Below are positions 28,331 to 39,900 of a stretch of DNA of 64,000 nucleotides, in pieces. Every line of letters begins with the position of its first letter. Positions within the stretch are counted from its first letter, which is position 1. Both the position numbers and the translations under genes were made by a program. A model generated the notes under the pieces. The model saw only the letters and a program-made list of their open reading frames with translations, had not been told where the DNA came from and did no database searches. The stretch lies in assembly GCA_029204045.2 (NCBI GenBank), contig CM055081.1, forward strand, positions 8,659,878-8,723,877. Direction: 5' to 3'. This DNA comes from Tillandsia leiboldiana (Eukaryota; Streptophyta; Magnoliopsida; Poales; Bromeliaceae).

Positions 28331-29325
28331 CACACATAAATTTTTTTGTGTATACATGAGACCACAACGTGCCATTTATTTCTCCCAAACTCTCTTACGC
28401 CATCCACATCACGAACCACATTTAAACGCACTCCAAAAAAGATAGTCCATCGTTTCAGAATCCGTACCACACAACATGCACTGAACGCATCCCATCCATC
28501 ATTTTTAATGAGGTTGTCAGCTGTGATCGAGAATCACTTTTTGAGGACAAATCACACAAAAATATGAAATTTAATTGGTATACGTAAATTCCAAATTTTT
28601 ATGATGTAGTTGTCCGTTAGACCCCTATCATTAAGCACCAAGTAGATTTTACTGTGAAAACTCTCTTCGCGTTCCAGCGCCAAATCATTCCGTCTTTTCT
28701 TTGCCCGAACCTAATAGCCGCCGGTACCTCTTTGAACTCAAGGATGCATCTAGTTTCGAGACTCCTTCCCGATCTATACCCTTTCCAAATTTTCCTTCAT
28801 ATCCATACGTTGCGATCTGAGCAAGCACATTTTTGTAACTTTTTGTCCTCTACTTCGTCAACACGTCTGGAAAATGCGAGTGCAACGTCATCTCTCTGCA
28901 CCATCTGTCCTTCAAGAGATGTATCGTTGTTCCGTCTCGTGCAACGTCATCTCTCTGCACCATCTGTCCTTCAAGAGATGTATCGTTGTTCCGTCTCCTG
29001 GCATATAAGATAACCTTTTAAAAATTGTCTTGATACTGAGAATATTCTTCCATCATTACGAGGCCGGCCTAAAAAATCTTTCCACCCACAAAGGTCTTCT
29101 CTGAGAATCGTACGACGATCTAATAAATTTATTCTACTAGAGCTCTGGATTCGTAAAAAATCGCCACCACCCATTAATAAATATGGCATCGTAGCTAGAT
29201 TCAAAATACCCAAATCACTTTCACTCCTACTTGTACACACATTTTTTCACAATTAGGCACCTCCATCCCGTTGCTTTTATGTCACCAGCCCAAAAAAATT
29301 TCTTTCTAAGAAACTCAAAACTCTT
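28330..29325 (-). pseudogene. Old LINE ORF2 remnant (3' half)
   Basis: Minus-strand translation gives, with frame breaks, RKKFFWAGD then a LGILNLATM segment (29300-29180), matching FFWKGQ and GLGILNLETF of the intact LINE. Near 28500-28420 it gives a zf-RVT-like CMLCGTDSETMDYLF. Stops and shifts are frequent. A 59-bp tandem duplication lies inside. Confidence 0.75.
28880..28997. repeat. 59-bp tandem duplication
   Basis: Two exact head-to-tail copies (28880-28938 and 28939-28997) lie within the old LINE remnant. Their identity means the duplication is much younger than the remnant. Confidence 0.9.
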
Positions 29326-29632
29326 GATAAATTATTTAGGAGTTTTTGAAGAAAGAGAATAGGTAATGTTATAAGTGTTTTTAATGTTGTAGGATACGTT
29401 TGTTATTTTAGCTAGAATCATAAGATTTTATGGGCGTGAGGCACACACAATAATTTTTTCATAATTAACTATATATATTTACATTAATATATAGGCCATG
29501 TTATAAGTGATCAGAAATTCATAAGCCTACCAACATTAATTTGATCATTAAAGATGGTCAATTTTGAGTTAATTTGATAGGACTTGGATTGATGTCGATA
29601 TTTAATTTGTAATCTGGCTGGACTATTTAAGC

Positions 29633-30113
29633 TAGGGATGTCAACGGATCGGATTTTGGAGTGAATTTTTAAAAATGTGAATTGAACCGACTACATATCT
29701 AAAATTTGAATTCGACGGATTTTAAAAATTTATATTCAAATTTGAATTCGATCAAAAATTTAAAATTCGAATCCGAATTCGAACTCGAAAATTCAAATCC
29801 GAAATAATTATTATATTTTTTTTTTACAATATTTCAAAATATATTATATTAAATTTAAAATTTTAAAATATAAATTTAAATATAATATTAAATATTTATA
29901 TACACATATATTATATAATATAAAATCAATTCGGGTTCGGGTCGGGTTCGGGTTCGAATCGGATACAGTCAAAATTCATATCCGAATTCAAATTCATTAA
30001 GTTTTTGTTTTTTACATATGTATCCGAATCAATATCCATTTAATATCAAATAAATTTATTCCACTCGAATTTGAGTTCGGATAAAATTTTGAATATTCGT
30101 ATCGTCATCCCTA
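29633..30113. mobile_element. hAT-like MITE
   Basis: TAGGGATGTCAACGG and CGTCATCCCTA are the ends, with the perfect 8-bp duplication ATTTAAGC on each side (29625-29632, 30114-30121). Eight bp is the hAT target size. The inside is rich in GAATTCGAAT-type inverted motifs and non-coding. Confidence 0.88.
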
Positions 30114-30121
30114 ATTTAAGC

Positions 30122-30625
30122 CGTTGAAAATAATATTTTTCTTACCTAGCTATCAACCTACACCTTTATGCCAAAAATAGAAAGGGTCTGAATATATGGA
30201 AGGGAAAAAAAAAACTAGCACATATTCACTGTTTTAGGCAAAAGGAATAAATTAATAATTGTGATACAAATTGGTGCGTACGTTGATTAAGAACATGCAT
30301 GGGTAATTTTCAAGTCTAAAAGGCTTAGTACTACTAAAATGTCACATGACAAAGACATCAAAAAAATAAAAAAAATAAAAAAAAATGGTTCAAACAAAAA
30401 GTTGTTGTAATAGCTAAATTAATACATCTTCAGTTTTTCCTTTCATTTTATTGCTGGATTAATTGATTTGCATACATTTGATTTGATACTAGTATAATGA
30501 AGTGACATCATACATGAATCATGGAAAAACAAGCCAAAACAAACTACATTTTCAAAAATGGAAAATGAAAATTTTGTAACATAACTCAGATTAAGCACGA
30601 AACCCTTGCTTCGTTTATTCCATCT
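30122..30625. other. POD4 3' flank
   Basis: It contains the probable POD4 3' UTR (right part) and AT-rich DNA; no other gene. Confidence 0.5.
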
Positions 30626-32732
30626 TTAGTTGATCTTCCTACAGTTGGTTCTGATCTCTCCGCTGTTTCCTGTTAAGGGACTAATGTTCCCCATGTTCAC
30701 AATCGCTGTTGCGAAATCGCTAAAGAATTGCGCAGAATTCGCGGTGTATGAGCTAACTTGCGAGTCGGTCGACCCCCCATTGAAGAGCTGTTGATCAGAA
30801 TGGAGAAGCCCCTCCATGGTTACCAGATCAGTGTAGTAGGAGTTGTCGAAGATTGTCGGGGTCAAAGTGTCGAGTGGTGCGAGATTGTTGTCGCCACCGG
30901 AGAATGGGCAATTGGCTTGTAATGCTGTCGCAAAGGACGAGTCTATGTTGGTCTCATTGTAGATCCGAGTTCGGAAGCTGGTGCACCGTGCATCACCTAT
31001 TGTGTGGGCTCCTGCAGGATCAAATCGTGGGATGTAAACATTAAATAATGAAATTTACGTACTTCAATCATTGATGATGCATGAACATGCATGCCGACGA
31101 AATAATTGTGTATTTTCAAACTATAAAACATATGAAATTTAACTTTTATGATGATATTTTTTTTTTTGCAATAAACGTCAGAATATTCTATTACCTTTCG
31201 ACTGAAACTACTTAAAATGTTCAAACTAAATTTAAATTTTTTCGGAATCAAACAATATGTTTCTCGAGTTCACACAATTGTGGCATAAGGTTAATTAAAA
31301 ATCACAACTATACGTACCTGAGAGAGCTACCATGTCACTAGTACTAAGGCCCTTCTTGGCGAAGGCTGAGATAAGACCGTTGAGGCTGGAGAACGGAGAC
31401 GGCAAGTCGGAGTTAGCGGCACTCAAACTCGCCGTTGTCGAATCCCTCCTTCCTAACAATACCGTCCACGATGGACCGCCTAGCTGAGAAGATCAAAACC
31501 AACCGTTCACGTGACAAAATAGGAGAAAGAATTCTTATGAATGAAGCGGTAGCATGCTACCTTCTCCTCAAAAAAAAAAAATAGAAGAAAGAAATTAAGA
31601 GAGAGAGAGAGAGATGCAAAGATAGAAAGAACTGCATATGCATATAATAGTGCAGTACCGCAACGACTGAATCGCGAGCAGCGATGGCGAGGATGTCGGC
31701 GCAAGACACGGTTTGCGGGCACACGATCTCAAGTAGAGCTTTGATGGTATCAATCACGTCGAATCCTCGCAAGGATCCCTTGTTTGGAGCCGCGGACTTC
31801 TCTCCGGTGAACGTCGCAGTGTCATCTAAAAGAACAGATGCGTCGCATCCCTGCCGCCAGATTCGAGCGATAAAAATTAACCAGTGCAATATAATCAGAC
31901 TATATTATATGTACTGGAGAACTAATTAATATTCGGAACAAACAGCAATATTAGGATTCTTAAATAAGTAATTAATTAGTTAAGTTGATGGGGATTAATA
32001 GTTGTTTCATTGGCATGGCTTAATTATAACATTGATGTAGTAGTGGACGAAAGGTCTCAATCTTTTCATTAAATGCAATCTCTATTATTTTACTTTATAA
32101 GTAGCCAAAAATCATGTGGAGAACACAGAGTCAGGATGATATATAGGATGTGAGGAACTAGAAATATAAATTTTTGGAAATTTTGGTCTGTCACCTAATA
32201 TAATAATACTAACTTTATACGGAAAGAATAGTTCGATCTACACCCTATAACAAAATCGAAAAATCGCTAACTACTTTTATAAATATGCTATTTGGTCTAG
32301 TTTATGAAAATTGAAGTTCCAAATTAAGCTTTTGCTATTTAGGATTCAGAAGTTCGGTTCAGCATTAAACCAACGCAAAAAATTTGGTTTTTTTTGTTCG
32401 CGAGTATTTGACTCTTATTTACCCGACAAGACAAAAGAAACTATTTTGAAAGGTAAGACAAATAGTCGTATGTATATATACACACACGCATGATCGAAGC
32501 TAGCTAAGGGAGTGGAGCAAGAACTTGCTTGAACAAAGCAGTCGTGGAAGTGGAGTCGGAGCAGCGACGCCCCCATGCGAGGCTGTGCGGTCACCGCAGC
32601 TACGACGGCCGACTCGATGGTAAGCATAGCCAAGGGGCATGACGAGTCGTAGAAAGTCGACGACAGTTGAGCTGAAGCTAGTGAAGTTAGAATGAAGAAG
32701 CAGCAGCTCAAAGCAGAAGCACGAAGAGCCAT
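30626..32732 (-). CDS. POD4: secretory class III peroxidase, 4 exons
   Basis: Exons in transcript order are 32732-32529, 31850-31659, 31483-31318 and 31011-30626, giving 315 aa. The signal peptide is about residues 1-21, before QLSSTFYDSSCPLA. The distal motif has Arg59 and His63. GCDASVLLDDTA and VSCADILAIAARDS follow, and the proximal His190 sits in SGAHTIGDARC across the intron 3 junction. The C-terminal segment SSYTANSAQFFSDFATAIVN ends in a stop after CRKIN. The gene matches POD3 in intron positions, the sizes of exons 2 and 3, and even the GC splice donor of intron 1, so they are duplicates now separated by 11.4 kb of nested repeats. The first 15 codons of exon 4 contain no Met, so its upstream part is easily missed. 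The expected role is apoplastic peroxidase. Confidence 0.92.
31532..31585 (+). mobile_element. Very short LINE/SINE tail in POD4 intron 2
   Basis: ATGAATGAAGCGGTAGCATG matches the 3' end of the LINE at 54958-58960 and is followed by poly(A). AGAAAGAA on each side (31524-31531 and 31586-31593) looks like a target-site duplication. It is a severely 5'-truncated insertion, antisense to POD4. Confidence 0.55.
32523..32528 (-). other. Non-canonical GC splice donor, POD4 intron 1
   Basis: The minus strand reads CAA then GCAAGT, identical to POD3. Only this donor keeps the frame into GGATGCGACGC (GCDAS) of exon 2. Confidence 0.8.
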
Positions 32733-32796
32733 TGCTAGAAAAGGAAAAGAGAGGATTCCTAGATCAACTGTAGAGGATAAGTGCTCAATACACGTG

Positions 32797-32804
32797 TATT
32801 TATA
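32797..32804 (-). promoter_or_regulatory. TATA box of POD4 followed by a G-box core
   Basis: On the minus strand TATAAATA is followed directly by CACGTG (32791-32796), 65 bp upstream of the ATG. CACGTG is the bHLH/bZIP G-box core. Its position between the TATA box and the probable start site is unusual, so regulatory use is only a possibility. Confidence 0.55.
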
Positions 32805-33344
32805 GCCATTTCTTGGCCCATGGTCATGTTCCTAATCATTTGATTCTACAAAATTTATCCTACATTATAAAGACTACTTAGCTGGATTTTATTATTATTA
32901 TTATTATTTTGGGATATCACTTTGTAGCTGGATTGATACTAGTGCATTTGTAATGGTCAATATATCAACATAATCAACAACCAACTAGTGTGGGTCGCAA
33001 TCAATAGAACCGCGCGTAGCCCTTTAATTGAATGCACGAAATGTGATCAAACAAAGTCGAATTGGAACATGGCAGGTTGATAGATCCAACATTTGCTCCT
33101 CCAAAAAGAGAAAAGAAAAAAGAAATTTTTTTTTAGCTCAAATAATACAGGCGTTGCTTTTTATTACATGTACATGCCGCATGAATAAAATTTAATTTCT
33201 AAAAATATGTTTTTTTACGACACTCGCCTAAAAAATTATTGTCATATAAATCATTAAAATCTTTTAGATTTGAAAAAAAATGATTAAAATGATGACGTTT
33301 CAAAACATCAAAATATATTACATCAATATATGGCATAAGCATCA

Positions 33345-33500
33345 ATATAAATGTAGCGACTTTTTATTTTATTTTATTTTTTTGAAAAAAAAATAGTATG
33401 CTACCCGCTTCGTTTAATTTTAAAATAAATTTAGCTGAAAATGTAAAGCAACTAGATGTTAAACTCGAGACCTCGATATCAACCATCAAATTTTTTGTCA
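33345..33500 (-). mobile_element. SINE copy
   Basis: On the minus strand a B-box-like segment (GGTCTCGAGTTTAA) is followed by GTTGCTTTACATTTTCAGCT and the tail GAAGCGGGTAGCATACTATT, ending in poly(A). Its left (5') end is diverged. Confidence 0.6.
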
Positions 33501-33749
33501 TTTCTGTATGTTAGGTGCTTTTATTTATCTATGCTTTTATCAATGCTTTTTAATAGCTAAATTAATTTGGAACGTTTTTAACTATCATTAGTTACTGAAA
33601 AAAAAAAACATCCTTAACTATTATATTTCTGGTGTGGTCGACATGCGCGATTCATTTTAGCCACCCATTGTGAAAGCTCACTTTAACTCCTCTTTAAGAA
33701 AACTTACACTCATTAGCCATCGATCAAATGTGTTTTAAGTTATTTAATG

Positions 33750-33912
33750 ACTTTTTTTTTTCTTTTATTTTTTGTGTGAGAGAGAGAAAGATAGTATACT
33801 ATTCATTTCGTTTATTTTAAAATAAATTTAGCTGAAAATATAAAACAACTATATTTCAAATTCGAGACCTCGAATATCAACCTCTAAATTCTTTAATTTG
33901 TAACTTGCGCTA
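33750..33912 (-). mobile_element. SINE copy
   Basis: Minus strand: TCTAGCGCAAGTTAC (A-box-like), GGTCTCGAATTTGAA (B-box-like), CAGCTAAATTTATTTTAAAA and a degenerate A-rich tail. Confidence 0.6.
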
Positions 33913-33984
33913 GAAACGATCAATAGTTATTTAATGATTTAATTTGTAACTTGCGCTAGAAACGATCAATAGTTATTTAATGAT
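33893..33984. repeat. 46-bp tandem duplication at the SINE 5' end
   Basis: Bases 33893-33938 are repeated at 33939-33984. The unit includes the A-box-like end of the SINE and its flank. Confidence 0.85.
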
Positions 33985-35280
33985 TCGAGTGCATTACTTT
34001 TGGGCTTCATTCGAATTAATTTTCTTAACGCTGTGATCTTAAATCACTACTATGACCACTTCAACTAATTACATCCAATAATTTTATGTTTCTTAGATTC
34101 TACTTCATGCCAAAGGAAGGGGCATGTTCCGCCAATCACGTAGGACTATGGAAATGACATATTACCTATCTCCCTCATTATGATGTACAATAATAGATAC
34201 AATTTGTGTTTGACAAAGTGGCAACTTATTTTGGTTGTTCCTCATTTGCAGAGATTATAGGATTTGGTTGGATCTGCAATGTTTGATGTAGAGTTAACAT
34301 AATTAATTTGATAAGAGTAAGTGTGCACGAATAGTTTCATATCGGATAATAAATAATTGATATATAATAGTTGGTCAAGATATATACTACAATTCTTATG
34401 CATGTTGAATGAATTCTATCAGATATGTCATATTTTTAGGTTCATGTCTGATATCAAGTTTGGCTTCGCTTTTGTATTAGTGGGGCACACTTTCGAATAA
34501 ATCGGATTGTTTGGTTCGACGAATCTTAATGCTTGAATCGCTTGCAAATATAGAAAAGCTATTGTTTCTTGGCGGCCCACTGAAGCATTGAATCTAATGC
34601 TTTTCTCACTACAGTGTGGTTTGCCGGGAGTTTCCAACCCACCATTGGCACAAGCAATTGTGAATATTTGAGATGGAAAAATACTTTTTGTACGTCTCTA
34701 TTTATAGGATATGAATATTTTACAATAATTTAAAAAATTCTTTTTAATTTCTAGCATTAAAAAAGAAAGTAGACAAAATAATTAAGAATCTGAATTATCG
34801 AGAGATTAGAATATAAAATGTGTACTTATATAATAGATATACAGATATCAGTATTGCCGTTTGAGATTACTGTTTTCACATTTTCGTTGCAGAGTACTGT
34901 TACAGATGCTACCCATGAAGGTTCCTCTAGAGATAAAGCATGCACCAAATAGATTGCCTTATTTTAGAGGGACAACTCAAGTTGTATACATGAATCCTTG
35001 TATAGTCATCCTAGGTGGCTGCAGATTTCGACTGCTACATGCATGGACTCAGATCAGATTTTATATTAATTATTATAACTGAAAAATTAATTATACACGT
35101 CCAATTAAATTGATAAATATATAGTTGGCTTGCAGACCCACTCCGTGTGTGCGTGTGTGAATTACTTATAAATTACTTGGCTAACATATAATAATACCTT
35201 TCAACATGTTGTAGATTCAAAAGATGAATGTAAATTTGATATTCTATCTAATTCAAAAACTAATATTTTTATTAAATTTT
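33985..35280. other. Intergenic DNA, no gene seen
   Basis: A minus-strand frame at 34428-34637 (69 codons) has ordinary composition but no recognised domain and no supported partner exons. Confidence 0.45.
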
Positions 35281-35282
35281 CA

Positions 35283-35400
35283 ACATTTCTTCGTTCATTT
35301 TTAAAATAAATTTAGCTGGAAATGTGAAGCAACTAGGCTTTGAATTCGAGTCACGGATACACTAAGCCCTTTACCACTTGCACTAAGGACAATTGATAAA
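35283..35400 (-). mobile_element. SINE copy
   Basis: Minus strand: CCTTAGTGCAAGTGGTAAAG (A-box-like), GTGACTCGAATTCAAAG (B-box-like) and CAGCTAAATTTATTTTAAAA, then a truncated tail. Confidence 0.68.
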
Positions 35401-35897
35401 AATTTTTATACTTCTGTGTATTAAACTTTTACATTTTTAACTATTACTTAGTGCATAGCTCTTTATAAGCTGTAGGCTTACACACAAGAATCCAACTTAT
35501 AGCCTGAAAGCACTATTTGAATTAGAAACCTAATGTCTATCTACACATTTTGTAGTTTGAATTTTACAAACAAGCATTTTTGCAAATTTGGACCTGAGGA
35601 TTGAACCGCCAATTAAATTGTCTCGAGACTATAAAGGATATGACAAAATGTCAAGATATATTATATTATATTATTTGGCCTCACTTAATCACAATTAAGC
35701 TGACATGCATGCAGGAGAGTAATTGTATTTTAATTATTATGTGTTGTGTGGGATCATGTCGCACTAGCCAAATTACATACCATTCCAGCTAAGCCATGTG
35801 GATTAATAATTCCACACGCTTCATGCTAATTATTAAGTTGATTAATTATTTTTTCTAATTGCCTTATGATGTGGGTAGCTTATCTCTACCCATATCA

Positions 35898-36032
35898 TAA
35901 AGGGTTTGGTGGTTGATATTCGAGACCCGGTGGTTGATATTCGAGACCCGAATTCGAAGTCTAGTTGCTTTACATTTCAAGCTAAGTTTATCTCAAAAAT
36001 AAACGAAGCAGATAACATACTATATTTCTCTC
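35898..36032 (+). mobile_element. SINE copy ending in (AAT)n
   Basis: GGTTGATATTCGAGACCCGA, then GTTGCTTTACATTTCAAGCT and AATAAACGAAGCAGATAACA. A 21-bp piece (35908, 35929) is duplicated at the head. The tail is an AAT repeat at 36033-36069. Confidence 0.7.
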
Positions 36033-36069
<37 letters not shown>

Positions 36070-36092
36070 TATATATATATATATATATATAT
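36033..36092. repeat. (AAT)n(TA)n microsatellite
   Basis: About 12 AAT units followed by TA units at the SINE 3' end. Confidence 0.9.
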
Positions 36093-36922
36093 CTTTCTTT
36101 CTCACATGCGCATGTTTAAATTACTTATCACTACTCGCTAGAAACAGTAGGAAGCGTATATAAAATTTTATCCATTCAAACCGTTGGACTAAATGGTCGT
36201 GCATGCACGAGACACGTAATTATATAGAATAGATTGAGCCACACGTACGTGCATGCGTGCTAAATTAGTCAAAGGGTGGCTTCTTACTGTATCCAGGCTA
36301 GCCAAAAGTACCACCGAAGTCCACGTGTTTTCAATTTAACTAAATGCTAAAAATATTATACTTACATTTCTAGAAGCTTATACGTGACAAACCGCGCGTA
36401 CCGAACTGATCGTGACCCTCGAGCCGCAACCGAGTCCGTATTTTAAATTGTTGACCTTTCGGGCCTGGGTTCGGGCCCGTGAGTGGCGGGGACGGGGCTA
36501 ATTTCGGGAGGCGGCACGTGCACTGGTGTGGAATCTACTGTTGCGATCCAACTAGCTAGGGATGTTGGAAAATTTGGGAGTGGGCTACGACTTATCTACG
36601 TCTCTTTGGTTGGCTTGTAAAATTGCAGCAGTGGTACTTAATTTTTGGTAAAATTTTGTTTCGATTCATTTTTTTTTCGGTCAACCAAATCCAGCCCATT
36701 AAGCCAACTCGATGGATTAAAGCCCGACCCGGTCCGGCCCGGCCTGGGCTTGGCCCAGTGGTGTTACCGGGTTTCCTTTCCCCCCCCCCCCCCCCCCAAA
36801 AAAAAAAATTGAACCGGTTCATTATCAAACGGGGGTATTTTGGTAACTTCACTATCGTAGTCTATCCCGTACATCCATTTCTCAATTCGCCGCTCCACCT
36901 TTCCCTCGCGAGACCATCTCCA
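36093..36922. other. Upstream region of the PUS gene
   Basis: It becomes GC-richer towards the gene. A pure C tract of about 17-19 followed by about 10 A lies at 36780-36808, 115 bp before the ATG. No clear TATA box is visible, as is common for housekeeping genes. Confidence 0.5.
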
Positions 36923-39900
36923 ATGGCGGTGATCTCCTCACTGCGCCTCACCTTCTCTCCGCGTCTCCTCCCGAACCCTAGTTCCCGCATCCTCCTCCGC
37001 GAACCTAGACCCCGCTTTCCCCCTCCAAACCCTAGAATATCTGCTCCTGTTCGTTGCTCCTCCACTTCTCTCGCTCCGTCCCCGCCTCCGCCTTCTCCCT
37101 GTTCCGATCGTGAAGGAGGCGCGCGATGGGAATCCTTTCGCAAGAAGAAGGTCGTGATGCGAGTCGGATACGTGGGAACGGATTACAGAGGTACGATCTC
37201 ACCTCTTTCTCTTTTTTCAGCTCAATTTTTTGTTATTTAGATGTTTTATGTGGTTGGTGAAGTGGATTAGTTGTGTTGATTGTTAATCTCTGTTTGTAGG
37301 GCTTCAGAAGCAGCAAGATGTGAGCTCGTTCCCGAGTAAGATTATTTGGAAAACCCTAATTTGTTCTACTCGTTGATGAACTCAATGCCTTTATTGGGGC
37401 TAGTTGTTTAGCATGTGAATCATTTCCATTCTCTTAATTCTTATTTATATAATGGAAGCATGGTGAAGATTGGGTATCAGATACATGCTGATTAAGATAG
37501 ACCAGATGTAAAGATGGAAATTTGAAACGAGTATTAGCATTAAGGATTTAAGGCTATAAATGTTTTTTTTTTTCCTCCCTAGATATTTGTACTTCTTCAT
37601 CATCATATTTCCATACAATAGACAAGTAATATAAAATGTAACTATATCTACATATGTGAGTTCTCTTAAATGCACTTGGATCCACCAGATTCATGTTACT
37701 TGTGCATGTTTCCACCGATGAGATACCCAAAAAATGCTTACTTGTGCTTGTTTTCTTGTTTGAGACCAAGCTTCTGTTTGCAGAGTGGAACTGCTTGATA
37801 CTAATGATTGGGATATCTTTTAGATATATGATGATTATCTCTTAGATGTATCATGCGTGCAATATGATTGTTTCCAAGCATGAAATTTTATCTTCTGCTC
37901 TTTTCTATTGATAATCTTTTCAAGTAAAGGCAAGACATAGAACAGCTATTTTCAAGAGGATATAACAGATTTAATTTCTTTGTTGGTGGTGCGTTTGTTT
38001 GTGATTTTCGTTAAATCTCTGGACATGTTATTGTTCAGAGGTAATTTACATGTTTTTCTTATTGTCCGCTGCTTATAAATTATATTATGCATGTCGTCAG
38101 CTTAGCGTGGATGGGATTTTGCTAAAGCTTTCTGATCTTACCGTGTAGCAATTGAAGCAGAACTGGAATCTGGAATATTTAAGGCGGGTGGTATTCGTGA
38201 TAGTAATTGGGGAAACCTGCATAAAATTGGGTGGGCCAGGAGTAGCAGAACCGATAAAGGGGTGTGCTTCGTTTTATTGCCAAATTGCTTTATTTTTTTA
38301 AATGGCATGAAAGTATCACAAAATAACATTATCTGTTTGAGTTAGAATTTCATTTTTTCCCCTCAGTTCTATCAAATTTAGCATTCTGCATTGCATATAC
38401 TTGGTTCCCTATTAATTCTGTTCTTATCACCTGTGCTCTGCATACCTGCTTATAGACTAAGACGGCCAAAGTTAATGGCCTATATTATGATGCATATGAG
38501 TTTACCTTGCCAATCACAATTGTTGAAATATTTACATGTTTACTGGATTAGCTTGATAGTTCTCCACTCTAGCAGATTGCATTTGTAATAAGTGTGTTTA
38601 TTCATATGGAGTCTATCACATTGTAAATACTCAAATGATTTTTTTAACCAAAAACTAGAAAAGAACTAAGGTTCTTTACTTTAGCAGAGGAAAAGAACTA
38701 GTTATCAGAGAATAGGTACACGGTGCCTAGATATTTGGTTAGGAATGAGCCCTAGGATGACTTGTGATCTACGTGAGAGCGCGGGGTATTTTAATTAGGG
38801 GTTAGGAACTCAAGTGCATTTTCACTATTGAGATTATCCTGACCTGATTTTATGTACAGATATGGCTCGTCCTAGCCTTGGAGATGGTGACAGGCGTGGT
38901 GTTGGTACTGGCCGAGGTGTCAGTCGACCTCGTAGAGTACCGAGGGAGCCAGAGGGTTCTGATAGACTTCAGCAGTTGGAGGATCGACTCACTGCTCTGA
39001 CTGATCATGTTCAACAGTTAGTTCAGCAGCAGGCTGCTGCCTCTACCGCACCAGCCCCATCAATTCCACCATCTACTGTTGAGCCAGAGGGACTGACTGA
39101 TCCACCTGCTGTCCCTTTGCCACCGCCTGTGGTGATAGCCCCGGCTACTGCCACCACTTCTGGAGATATACCGGAAGCCGCTACTGCTAGTGACTCCCTT
39201 GTTGCTACTGTCGGGACGTCCTTACCCTCCCGATCCCAGACACCTGCCGCCGTTGTTGATGCTGATCAGGCGGAGAAGGTCCAAATGAAGGCCGTGCTTG
39301 TTGAGTTTAAAAAATTCAAACTGCGGATACACCTGCCGCCGTTGTTGATGCTGATCAGGCGGAGAAGGTCCGAATGAAGGCCGTGCTTGTTGAGTTTAAA
39401 AAATTCAAACTGTGGATCTTTCTCAGTAAGAATGACGATCACTGGGCAGTAGAGCAGTGAATTGACCATATGGAGAAGCTTTTCCGTGATCTCTATACGG
39501 AAGAGTGTGACAAGGTTCATATTGTCGCACATTGTCTTAAGGAAGGAGCGAGCAAATGGTGGGATCGACATCTGCAGAACCATTATGAGGGTTTGCCCGA
39601 GCCCTCTTGGCGCGATCTCAAGGCGGCAATATATCATCACTAACTGAAGGAGACGACGAAGGAGGGCCTCGAGCGCAACTTGGAGAATATCAGACAGGGC
39701 GATCGATCTGTGCGCGAGTATGAGCACGAGTTCTCGCGCATCGCCGACTTGGTTCCTCAGGTGGTCCGGGTCTTCTCACAGGGGCTGCGACATGAGATTC
39801 GCCTTTAGCTTTCCTCACACCAGATAGTCGATTTCGATGATTGTGTGGAGCGGTGTCTCTCCATCGAGGCCGATGTCATGATTTTCCGCGCTGAGCGAAA

